Shown in pieces: positions 52,838 through 60,919 of a stretch of 64,000 bases of DNA. Position 1 is the stretch's first letter, and the number at the start of each line of letters is the position of its first letter. This stretch comes from SUP05 sp964577715 (GTDB lineage: Bacteria > Pseudomonadota > Gammaproteobacteria > PS1 > Pseudothioglobaceae), in assembly GCA_964577715.1 (NCBI GenBank), contig CAZOAA010000001.1, positions 1 to 64,000 of the forward strand, in the 5' to 3' direction. The notes under the pieces were generated by a model. The model had not been told where the DNA came from. It saw only the letters and a program-made list of their open reading frames with translations, and searched no databases. Position numbers and translations under genes: made by a program.

Positions 52838-53594
52838 AATAGAAAAAATAAGATCTATAAGAAATACCCTTAAAAATGGGAAAGTATCTATAGGTAGTTG
52901 GATGCAAATCCCTAACGGATCTGTTGCAGAAATTTTGGGAAAATCTGGATATGATTGGGTTGCGGTTGATATGGAGCACGGTTCAATTTCAACGCATCAG
53001 CTGCCTGATATATTTAGATCTCTGGAGTTGGGTGGGACATTGCCTTTGGTAAGGTTGTCAAACGGATCTGAACAGGAATGTAAAAAAGTTTTAGATGCTG
53101 GGGCTGGAGGGGTTGTAGTCCCTATGGTAGAAAACGCTGAACAATTAATAGATGTTAGAGACGCATGTCGGTGGCCACCAGCTGGAAAAAGAGGGGTGGC
53201 ATTTTCAAGAGCTAATTTATTTGGGAAGAATTTTGACCAATATATTGAAGAGGCGCAATCGCCAATTTTAGTAGCGATGATTGAAAGCATCAACGCAGTT
53301 AATAATTTAGATGAAATTTTACAAGTAGATGGTCTAGATGCTATATTAATTGGACCGTATGACCTATCTGCCTCTATGGGCACAACTGCAGAATTCAATG
53401 GTATTGAATTCCAAAAAACAATTGAAAAAATTAAAGAAAAAGCAGATAGAAAAAAAATTGCATGTGGTATTCATGTTGTAGAGCCTTCTGTTTCTGATTT
53501 AAATGAAAAAATTGACAATGGTTATAGATTGATAGCATATTCTATTGATGCTGTATTTCTTCACCACATTTCGCAGAATCCACTAAAAAATTGA
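52830..53594 (+). CDS. HpcH/HpaI-family aldolase
   Basis: 254 residues, class II pyruvate aldolase fold. It has VAVDMEHGSISTHQL (His base), GAGGVVVPMVENAEQL, VAMIESINAV (metal Glu) and GPYDLSASMG (metal Asp). These enzymes join pyruvate to an aldehyde (or cleave the product), giving a 2-keto-3-deoxy acid. Immediately before a KdsB-like gene, a biosynthetic role making a 3-deoxy-ulosonic acid without PEP is likely. That would differ from the KdsA/NeuB chemistry elsewhere in the window. Confidence 0.87.
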   Translation: MNRIEKIRSIRNTLKNGKVSIGSWMQIPNGSVAEILGKSGYDWVAVDMEHGSISTHQLPDIFRSLELGGTLPLVRLSNGSEQECKKVLDAGAGGVVVPMVENAEQLIDVRDACRWPPAGKRGVAFSRANLFGKNFDQYIEEAQSPILVAMIESINAVNNLDEILQVDGLDAILIGPYDLSASMGTTAEFNGIEFQKTIEKIKEKADRKKIACGIHVVEPSVSDLNEKIDNGYRLIAYSIDAVFLHHISQNPLKN

Positions 53595-53603
53595 TTTATT
53601 AAA

Positions 53604-54356
53604 ATGAATATATTGGCATTAATTCCGGCCCGTATGGGCAGTAGTAGATTTCCAGGTAAACCAATGGCAGAGATTTTAGGCAAGCCTATGATTGGGCATG
53701 TTTATGATCGTGTGTCGGATTGCGAATTATTAACAAAAACTGTGGTTGCGACTTGTGATACCGAAATAGCAGACTATATTCTCTCTATCAATGGAGAAGC
53801 TGTTATGACCAGCAATAAGCATGAGCGTGCATCAGATCGTTGCGCTGAAGCATTAGAGATTGTAGAAAAGAGCGATGGTGTTATGTATGATATTGTTGTT
53901 ATGGTTCAGGGTGATGAACCAATGACACATCCTGATATGATATCTGAAGCTGTAACACCAATGATAAGTGATCCAGATATATTGGTTACAAATCTGCTTG
54001 GAGATATTGAAAACATTCAAGAGTTTGAAGACAGAAACTGCATTAAAGTGGTCTGTGACTTAAATAGCAACGCATTGTTCTTTTCTAGAGAGCCTATACC
54101 AACCAGGAAATTTGGAGACGTGCAAATGAAAAAGCAGGTTTGCATTATTCCTTTCAGAAGAGATTTTTTATTGAAATATACTAGTCTTGACCCAACTCCA
54201 CTAGAAATTGTAGAATCAGTTGATATGATGCGCATTTTAGAGCACGGTTTAAAAGTAAAGATGGTGCCTACTAAACACCAAACTCATGCTGTTGATACAA
54301 AGGATGATTTGATTAAGGTCAGCAAAATTATGAATATAGGCTTTAGTGCAGAGTAA
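53604..54356 (+). CDS. KdsB-like CMP-ulosonate cytidylyltransferase
   Basis: 250 residues, close to KdsB in layout. It has LALIPARMGSSRFPGKPM, ATCDTEIADYI, HERASDRCAEAL (KdsB has a TDR motif here), VVMVQGDEPMTHPDMI, and FFSREPIPT. The replacement of Thr by Ser in TDR and a modified sugar-binding region suggest that the substrate is a Kdo-like acid rather than Kdo itself. It is the last step of the 50302-54356 set. The genuine kdsB of lipid A core synthesis is probably elsewhere in the genome. Confidence 0.85.
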   Translation: MNILALIPARMGSSRFPGKPMAEILGKPMIGHVYDRVSDCELLTKTVVATCDTEIADYILSINGEAVMTSNKHERASDRCAEALEIVEKSDGVMYDIVVMVQGDEPMTHPDMISEAVTPMISDPDILVTNLLGDIENIQEFEDRNCIKVVCDLNSNALFFSREPIPTRKFGDVQMKKQVCIIPFRRDFLLKYTSLDPTPLEIVESVDMMRILEHGLKVKMVPTKHQTHAVDTKDDLIKVSKIMNIGFSAE

Positions 54357-55698
54357 AAACACTATATTTAAAAGCATCTTTCATCTTATTGGTGTTAATA
54401 GTATTAGCTACTTTGTTTTACTATTAATCTCTATTGTAATATTTAGAACAGTTGATAAAAGTCATTATGGATTATATGTAATGATGTTGTCTCTATTTGC
54501 CATTATTGAGCTTTTAATGGCAGGTTTTAATGATTCTATCGTTCGTTTTTTAAAAGACAAAATAACGTTTAAAGACAAGCAAAATATTGTTTTATTTGTG
54601 CTTATATATAAGTATTCACTCATATTTTTGTTTATTGCTATTACATACCTTGCTAGAAATTATGGCTTTTTCGAATATTTGATTGGAAATTACAAAGAGG
54701 TTTCTGATATTGTTGATAGCTTTTTAATAATTGCTATTTTAAACGGTATTCTTAGCGCCTTTATTGGTGTTAATAATTGTATTTTAAATGCACATCACAA
54801 ATATCACATAACTGCAAATATTGGACTGGCAAGAAATATAATTTATCTTTTTGTTGTTGTGGTGTTAAGTTTCTACACGCAAGATTATTTATATTATCTT
54901 TATAGCAATATAGTTTTAAGTTTATTTTTATTACTATTTCTAGCGGTAATTATTTATAGGAAGTTTTATGAGTTTTCATTTTTTAGTCTTGTTAGAGCAA
55001 AATTTAGCATTGATACAGGAAAAAAATACATTTTTCCTTATTCTGCCCCCCTAACTGGATCATCATTACTTACCTATGTTAAAAATCACCTGCCAACGCT
55101 AATTTTAGGTAAAGAATTTGCACTAGAGGACGTGGCTGTGTTCTCTATTATCAAAACATTTTTCAAAGCATTGCATTCAGTGTCAGGGTCTTTTATAGAT
55201 CCAATGATGTCAAAATTTTTGGTAATGAAGAATAATACTAAAGAATTTTCAAGAAATATGAATGGTATTTTTTATGGCGCGCTTGCTTTAAGAGTGTTTG
55301 CTTTTATTGTTTTGGCTTCATTGGCTCAATTTTTCTTCTTAATTTATAAAATAGAATTCAACATAACAAATCAGTTTGTATTCTATGTTTTAGGGGTTGA
55401 GTATGTTCTAGCAGGAATGATGTTGAGTTATGGCATTGTTTTAAGGTTAGAAAAAAATACCAAAAAAGTTCTAATTGCTAGCACAATCAGATTTGTTATA
55501 GAATTGTTGTTAATTTACCTTATATTATGGGATTACGGCATAATAGGTGCGGCGATAATATTGCTTTTGGCAAGATATGTAGAGACTGTTATTTCTTTTG
55601 GTTTTGTGAGCAAAACCGAAACATTTAAAGGAACATGGTTTGTGCTGATACTTTTTGCACTAGTTGCTGCCTTTTTGTTGATGGAGATGTATGTATAA
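54346..55698 (+). CDS. wzx: Wzx-type oligosaccharide flippase
   Basis: 450-residue hydrophobic protein with roughly twelve membrane spans, of the MATE/polysaccharide-synthesis family. It opens NTIFKSIFHLIGVNSISYF and has typical charged residues within helices (FNDSIVRFLKDK). It should flip undecaprenyl-diphosphate repeat units to the periplasm. The GTG start overlaps the KdsB-like gene by 11 nt. No wzy polymerase is evident in the window; the ABC flippase at 14767 is an alternative export route. Confidence 0.8.
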   Translation: MQSKNTIFKSIFHLIGVNSISYFVLLLISIVIFRTVDKSHYGLYVMMLSLFAIIELLMAGFNDSIVRFLKDKITFKDKQNIVLFVLIYKYSLIFLFIAITYLARNYGFFEYLIGNYKEVSDIVDSFLIIAILNGILSAFIGVNNCILNAHHKYHITANIGLARNIIYLFVVVVLSFYTQDYLYYLYSNIVLSLFLLLFLAVIIYRKFYEFSFFSLVRAKFSIDTGKKYIFPYSAPLTGSSLLTYVKNHLPTLILGKEFALEDVAVFSIIKTFFKALHSVSGSFIDPMMSKFLVMKNNTKEFSRNMNGIFYGALALRVFAFIVLASLAQFFFLIYKIEFNITNQFVFYVLGVEYVLAGMMLSYGIVLRLEKNTKKVLIASTIRFVIELLLIYLILWDYGIIGAAIILLLARYVETVISFGFVSKTETFKGTWFVLILFALVAAFLLMEMYV

Positions 55699-56476
55699 AT
55701 TCTTAAAACATATAGATAAAAATATTTTTAATGGCTTTATAAGAAAAATCTATAGTTATTTTTCTAATTTAAACCGATTTAGAGTGGAAAAAAAGTCGTT
55801 AAATGTGATTACAAATCAGTTTAGTGACAATTATTCCGTTTTATACAATAGAAGGCCAAACTTACTTGCAATTTTATGCGATAAATATGGCTCAGATAAG
55901 GGTAATAATAATGCCGATGATAAGTCATATGATTGGGATCCTCATACATATACTGATTATTATTACAGCCTTTTTTCTCATTGCAGGAATAGTGTGTCAA
56001 GTGTTTTTGAATGTGGAATTGGAACCAATGATATAAGCTTAAGAGGTAATATGGGCATTAACGGAAATCCAGGCGCATCGTTAAGAGTGTGGAAAGATTA
56101 CTTTCCTAATGCATTAATTATTGGTGCCGACATCGATAAAAATATTTTATTTTCTGAAGACAGGATTGAAACATATTATGTAGATCAAACATCTCAACAG
56201 TCAATAAAAAATATGTGGAACAAAGTAAGTGTTGATAAGTTTGATTTAATGATAGATGATGGGTTGCACACTTATGAAGGGGGGGTGAGTCTATTTGAAA
56301 ATTCAATTAATTATTTGTCAGAATATGGTCTATACATAATTGAAGATGTAAAGGTTTCTGATTTATCAAGATATGAAAAATATTTCGAAGATAGATTTTA
56401 TATAGTAGAATTTGTTAATCTACATAGAAAAGGACAGATGCTTTTAGATAATTCTCTAATAGTAATTCGTAAATAA
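55691..56476 (+). CDS. MycE-like SAM-dependent methyltransferase
   Basis: 261 residues. It has LLAILCDKYGSDKG (about 57-70), SVFECGIGTND, GASLRVWKDYFPNALIIGADID, and FDLMIDDGLHTYEGG. This pattern (a KYGSDK segment, SLRxWKxYF, IDDGxH) recalls sugar O-methyltransferases such as MycE that bind SAM and Mg. It should methylate a sugar hydroxyl of the repeat unit. It overlaps the flippase gene by 8 nt. Confidence 0.82.
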   Translation: MYKFLKHIDKNIFNGFIRKIYSYFSNLNRFRVEKKSLNVITNQFSDNYSVLYNRRPNLLAILCDKYGSDKGNNNADDKSYDWDPHTYTDYYYSLFSHCRNSVSSVFECGIGTNDISLRGNMGINGNPGASLRVWKDYFPNALIIGADIDKNILFSEDRIETYYVDQTSQQSIKNMWNKVSVDKFDLMIDDGLHTYEGGVSLFENSINYLSEYGLYIIEDVKVSDLSRYEKYFEDRFYIVEFVNLHRKGQMLLDNSLIVIRK

Positions 56477-56480
56477 TATC

Positions 56481-58094
56481 TTGGTCAAAAAGTGTTATAT
56501 ATGCAGTAGTTTTAATGATTGTATAAAAGAAGGAGAGCAAAAAGTATTCATTATTAATGATTTTATTAGTCAGGCTTCAGTAAAAAAAGCTAGATATTTG
56601 ACTGATAAGATTTTTCAAAAAAATGCTAAGTTTGTCAAAGAATGTCAGATAAACGGATATCAAATAACCTGGGCATGGTATAGCGAGGTATTTCAGTTTT
56701 GCATGAAGTATCTGGAGATCGAATCACTGATAAAAGAAATTAAATTATTAAAGGTTGACAATATTGTTGTCAAAGATATTGATTCTCAATATAGTAAAGT
56801 TCTGCAAACTTATTTTTTCGATAAAAATATTGATGTTCTTCCAGAAAAAAATGGAGTGATTTTTGCCAAAATAAAGCAATTTCTGTTTAATACTGCAATG
56901 CTGTTTTTTTCAATGCTGTCTATATTGTTTTTTTTAAGTAGGCCTGGTAGAAATATAGGTACATATACGGGTGATTTTGTATATAAAGGTTCTAAGTCTG
57001 ATTTTAGATTAAATCACCTTTATGATAAATATAAAGAAAACAATATTAAATATGTAGAATTCATACGAAGCACCAAAATAAGAAACTTTTTTGTCAATAT
57101 TGTTAAGCGTAGGCGGTTTGCAATTTATTACACTTCGCTAATATACTTTATAAACTTATTTACCAGAATATCAACAAACCCAAAACCAAAAGATTTTTAT
57201 CAATCTGTATTATTCAAATATTACTACGATAATATTGTTCTATATAGAAGTGTGGTTGTTATTGAGAAAATTTTAAAAGTTTTAAAAATTGATAAATTTG
57301 TGATAATTTCATTTTCTTCTCGTAGTGCGCCTCTGTCTTTGGCTGCAAAGTCTTTAGGGATAAAAACTATAGGCATTATGCACGGTTTGCAGCAAAAAGA
57401 ATATGCAGTGTATGAGTTTATGGAAAGCTATAACCACAGTAATAAGATAGGGTGCGATAAATATGGCGTATGGAGTCCGCACTATTTAGCGTATTTTAAG
57501 AAATATTCTAAAATATCATACACTGATGCTTTTGAATATAGTGGATTGTTAAGACCGGTTAAAAATTTCCGTAAGAAAAAATTTAAAAGGCTAAATCCTA
57601 AAAAAGTTAAAGTGTTATTGATTACCGAGCCTTTGGTGTCAGTAGATGAGATCATTCCTTATATTGAGTCATTAAGTAAGTATAACGATATTGAGATAGG
57701 GATAAAGATAAGACCTATGTATCAGGATATGTTTTTTGAAAATCTTAAGAAAAAACTACCGATTGTTAATTCGTATAAAGTTTATGATGGAAAAATAGAA
57801 GACGCAGTCAAAGGCTATGATGTTTTGTTAGGTAGTAATAGTACAGCAGTTATCGAAGCCAGTTTGTATGGAAAATTGTCAATATTGTTAAATACAGTTA
57901 AGTTTGGTGATTATTTTGAAATAGATTCTCTTTTTCCTGGGCAAAATTTACTTGTAAATAATCCTGAATCACTATACGAAAATATATTGTTTCGAATAAA
58001 CAATGAGGATGCATTAGATACAATTGGCAAAATTCAATACAATTTCTTTGGCGATAATAAAGATGGCGCTGAGTGGATTGTTAAGCAACTGTAA
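56481..58094 (+). CDS. Large GT-B-like polysaccharide biosynthesis protein
   Basis: 537 residues, specific family unknown. It opens with a Cys-containing segment (KKCYICSSFNDC) and has a hydrophobic span near residues 135-155. Further on come ISFSSRSAPLSLAAKSLG, TIGIMHGLQQKEYAVYEF, KYGVWSPHYL, and DVLLGSNSTAVIEASLYGK, a GT-B donor site with Ser-Thr/Glu-Ala. It resembles the proteins at 13244, 28999 and 40633. The TTG start has no strong ribosome site, so a slightly later start cannot be excluded. It directly abuts the next GT4 gene. Confidence 0.5.
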   Translation: MVKKCYICSSFNDCIKEGEQKVFIINDFISQASVKKARYLTDKIFQKNAKFVKECQINGYQITWAWYSEVFQFCMKYLEIESLIKEIKLLKVDNIVVKDIDSQYSKVLQTYFFDKNIDVLPEKNGVIFAKIKQFLFNTAMLFFSMLSILFFLSRPGRNIGTYTGDFVYKGSKSDFRLNHLYDKYKENNIKYVEFIRSTKIRNFFVNIVKRRRFAIYYTSLIYFINLFTRISTNPKPKDFYQSVLFKYYYDNIVLYRSVVVIEKILKVLKIDKFVIISFSSRSAPLSLAAKSLGIKTIGIMHGLQQKEYAVYEFMESYNHSNKIGCDKYGVWSPHYLAYFKKYSKISYTDAFEYSGLLRPVKNFRKKKFKRLNPKKVKVLLITEPLVSVDEIIPYIESLSKYNDIEIGIKIRPMYQDMFFENLKKKLPIVNSYKVYDGKIEDAVKGYDVLLGSNSTAVIEASLYGKLSILLNTVKFGDYFEIDSLFPGQNLLVNNPESLYENILFRINNEDALDTIGKIQYNFFGDNKDGAEWIVKQL

Positions 58095-59312
58095 ATGAAT
58101 ATTTTAATTTTAAGTGATTTTTTTCCACCGCAGTTAAGTGCGGGCGCTGAAAACATTGCTTTTGAAATCTCCAAATCATATGTGAGAAAGAGCCACAATG
58201 TTAGTGTTATAACCATTAACAAACTGTTAAATAAAGGTGAGGTTGTGGTTGAAAACTATGAAGGTATTAAGATTTACCAAATAGGCTTTAGCTATAATGA
58301 AAAATTATCTGCATTTGTTTGTTTATACAATCCATTTGTTTTGAATATCATTAAAAAAATAATAAAAAATAAAAATTTTAACGTTGCACATATCCACAAT
58401 ATACATACTTATATTTCATACAGTGCAATAGGTTTGTTAGCAAAGTACAATATTCCATCTGTTTTGACAGCGCATGATGCTATGTCTATTGCTTACGGCA
58501 AGTATGACCAAGGTGTTTCGCCTAACAATAAATCTATAGATGCGCATGTTGATTATCGATTAAATTATTTAAAAACTTGGAGGGACAACTGGAAAAGATT
58601 TAATCCAATTAGAAATTTTTTTATTAGATACCAGTTTAAAAAGTTAAAAAAAATTGTATGTGTATCTAAAGAATTGGAAAAGCTTTTAAATGCCAATAGC
58701 ATTAAGAATACAACCGTAATTCACAACGGTCTTTGTCAAATTGGTCAGCCCGATGCAAATAGTATTGTTGAATTTAGAAATAAGCTAGGCATTAAAAACA
58801 ATGACAAAGTTGTCTTATTTGCAGGTCGTTTATCCAATCTTAAAGGATTTTCTCAGGTGCAAAAACTTATGATAAGACTGGTGCAGAAAGATAACAATAT
58901 TAAGTTATTAATTGTTGGTAAAAGGGTTTCTGTTGATGAAAAAATCATAAATAACGTTGTAAACACTGGATGGCTTTCTAAAGAAGAGATGGGATTAGCA
59001 TATAGAATTTCTAAATTAAGCTTAGTTCCTTCTATTTATCTTGACCCTTTTCCTACAGTTGTTCTAGAGTCTATGCAGTCTGGAACCCCTGTGATAGCAA
59101 CTTGTTTTGGCGGTGCAAAAGAGGCTATTGTTAATGGTAAAACTGGTTTTGTGGTCAATCCATTTAATATTGATTATTTTTACAATAGAATTACAGAAAT
59201 TTTGGATAACGATGAATTGTCTAGTGATATGGGAAAAGAATCAAAAAAGAGATTTGATAATTTATTTACTATTGACAACTGCATTAAACAATATGCAAAG
59301 TTCGTTTATTAG
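58095..59312 (+). CDS. GT4 glycosyltransferase
   Basis: 405 residues. It has ILILSDFFPPQLSAGAENIAFE, a HIHNIHTY segment, SVLTAHDAMSI, IVCVSKELEKLL, TVIHNGL, LFAGRLSNLKGF, and DPFPTVVLESMQSGTPVIAT (donor-site E-x7-E). A standard retaining GT-B enzyme of the GT4 class. The sugar donor cannot be told. It begins immediately after the GT-B-like gene and is followed by a GT9-like gene after 3 nt. Confidence 0.88.
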   Translation: MNILILSDFFPPQLSAGAENIAFEISKSYVRKSHNVSVITINKLLNKGEVVVENYEGIKIYQIGFSYNEKLSAFVCLYNPFVLNIIKKIIKNKNFNVAHIHNIHTYISYSAIGLLAKYNIPSVLTAHDAMSIAYGKYDQGVSPNNKSIDAHVDYRLNYLKTWRDNWKRFNPIRNFFIRYQFKKLKKIVCVSKELEKLLNANSIKNTTVIHNGLCQIGQPDANSIVEFRNKLGIKNNDKVVLFAGRLSNLKGFSQVQKLMIRLVQKDNNIKLLIVGKRVSVDEKIINNVVNTGWLSKEEMGLAYRISKLSLVPSIYLDPFPTVVLESMQSGTPVIATCFGGAKEAIVNGKTGFVVNPFNIDYFYNRITEILDNDELSSDMGKESKKRFDNLFTIDNCIKQYAKFVY

Positions 59313-59315
59313 TTT

Positions 59316-60269
59316 GTGAATATTAAAGAATTAGTTGTAAAAACTCTCAAACATCCCTTGAGTAATGCTGTTAATTACTTGCTTAAGAGTTTTAATATAT
59401 TTGTTATTTATCGAATTGGCAATGCAATTGGCGATCAATTATGTATGAGCGCAATTGTGCGTTTAATTGATAAGCAATATCCATATAAAATAGTGGTGAT
59501 TTCATCTTATCCAGAAATTTTTTATAATAATCCAAGAATTTGGAAAAATATAAACATTAATAAAAGCGATTCACCCCTTTTAAGAATCATTAGATTCTTA
59601 AAAGGGTTTCAAATAGAGCACTTTTTCCCAACTTTTAAAAATATTGTGTTTGAAGACTATATGCGTCAAACAAAATCAAGCATTCACCTTATCGAAGCAC
59701 ATTCGCAGCATTTTTTTCATAAAATTAAAAAAGATAATTTTAAAAATGAAATATTTTTTTCCAAGGATGAGGTTGAGCAATATCGATCAAAATTTAAACT
59801 GTTAAGTCGATTTTCATTAATTAACCCTGTAGGTAAAGATTCTTATACTCCAAATAAAAATTGGGGGTTTGATAATTTTCAGCAGATAGTTGATTCGAGT
59901 GACAACATTAATTGGATTCAAGTTGGAATTTCTAATGATAAGAAATTATTGGGAGTATTGGATTATCTAGGGGCAACAACTTTGAGAGAATTATTTTATT
60001 TAGTTTCAAAGGCGGAATTTATTCTTGCTAATGAGGGGCTACTAAATCATATTGCCTCAGCGTTTAACGTTAAGTCATATGTAGTACACTCTGGCTTTTC
60101 ACAAACTGAATTGTCCAAGTATGGCAATACTACTTTTTTTAGTAATAATATTGCTTGTGAGTATAGCCCGTGTTGGAAGTTAGATGAATGTGGTATAAAG
60201 AACAAGCCGTGTATTAATAGCATCACTCCGAATAAAGTTTTAGAAAGGATAATTAAAGATAAAGCATGA
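59316..60269 (+). CDS. GT9 (heptosyltransferase-like) glycosyltransferase
   Basis: 317 residues. It has FVIYRIGNAIGDQLCMSAIVRLI near the N-terminus (GxGD-type motif of the WaaC/WaaF group), SLINPVGKDSYTPNKNW, WIQVGIS and AEFILANEGLLNHIASAFNVKSYVVHSG (donor site, in two stretches). Late Cys pairs (YSPCWKLDECGI) also fit GT9. It might transfer a heptose or a related sugar. A perfect 14-bp inverted repeat lies inside the gene at 59575-59606. It overlaps the next gene by 4 nt. Confidence 0.8.
   Translation: MNIKELVVKTLKHPLSNAVNYLLKSFNIFVIYRIGNAIGDQLCMSAIVRLIDKQYPYKIVVISSYPEIFYNNPRIWKNININKSDSPLLRIIRFLKGFQIEHFFPTFKNIVFEDYMRQTKSSIHLIEAHSQHFFHKIKKDNFKNEIFFSKDEVEQYRSKFKLLSRFSLINPVGKDSYTPNKNWGFDNFQQIVDSSDNINWIQVGISNDKKLLGVLDYLGATTLRELFYLVSKAEFILANEGLLNHIASAFNVKSYVVHSGFSQTELSKYGNTTFFSNNIACEYSPCWKLDECGIKNKPCINSITPNKVLERIIKDKA
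59575..59606 (+). repeat. Perfect 14-bp inverted repeat inside the GT9 gene
   Basis: Bases 59575-59588 (CCCTTTTAAGAATC) are exactly complementary to 59593-59606 (GATTCTTAAAAGGG), with a 4-base ATTA loop. It is in frame and encodes part of SPLLRIIRFLKGF. Such a long perfect stem in a coding region is unusual. A role in mRNA folding or as a recombination site is possible but not shown. Confidence 0.8.
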
Positions 60270-60919
60270 AATATATTTTTTTGTTAGTAAAAAGATTTAG
60301 CAGAAGAAACTGGCATAAATTTTTTTTGAAAAGTCTTACCGAAATTAAATCGGTAGAGAATTTAAAAGTATTAAATATCGGGTCTGGTGGTCCCATTCAA
60401 GCAATAATAGAGTCATCTTTGCAGGGCAGTATAATTAATATAGACATTGATCCTGGCAGAAAGCCGGATATTGTGATGGATGTTACTAGTTTAGAGTTTG
60501 ACAACAATTCTTTTGATTTGGTTATTATGATGGAGGTTCTTGAGCATGTGAAAGAGCCTAAAAAAGCATTATCTGAGATAAGTCGTGTTTTGAGTCATGA
60601 TGGTAGGTTAATAATGAGCACCCCTTTTATTTTGGGAATTCATGATGAGCCGTATGATTATTACAGGTTTACAAAATACGGATTAAAATATTTATTGAGT
60701 GATTTTAAAATTAAGATTCAAGAAACTAATGATTTTGCACACACTATTGTGGTTTTGGTTGGTCGATTACTTAAATCGAAATTAAGAAAAGATAAGATTA
60801 TAGGATTGGCGATATTAACACCGATCTTATTAGCATACCCAATAGTTTTTATTATTTCAAAATCTATAAGTTGTAATAATATTACAACGGGTTATTTTGT
60901 TGACGCTAAAAAGAAGTGA
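60266..60919 (+). CDS. SAM-dependent methyltransferase (type 11)
   Basis: 217 residues. It has KVLNIGSGGPIQAI (about 33-46), IINIDIDPGRKPDIVMDV, SFDLVIMMEVLEHVKEPKKAL, and RLIMSTPFILGIHDEPYDYYRFT. The HDxPxDYYRFT segment is a common feature of glycan-locus methyltransferases. A hydrophobic span near the C-terminus (LAILTPILLAYPIVFII) may attach it to the membrane. It overlaps the GT4 gene by 4 nt. Confidence 0.85.
   Translation: MKYIFLLVKRFSRRNWHKFFLKSLTEIKSVENLKVLNIGSGGPIQAIIESSLQGSIINIDIDPGRKPDIVMDVTSLEFDNNSFDLVIMMEVLEHVKEPKKALSEISRVLSHDGRLIMSTPFILGIHDEPYDYYRFTKYGLKYLLSDFKIKIQETNDFAHTIVVLVGRLLKSKLRKDKIIGLAILTPILLAYPIVFIISKSISCNNITTGYFVDAKKK

Noticed and set aside
52997..53398. 133-codon minus-strand open frame
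   Set aside because: It is antisense to the HpcH/HpaI aldolase, which has all catalytic motifs on the plus strand.
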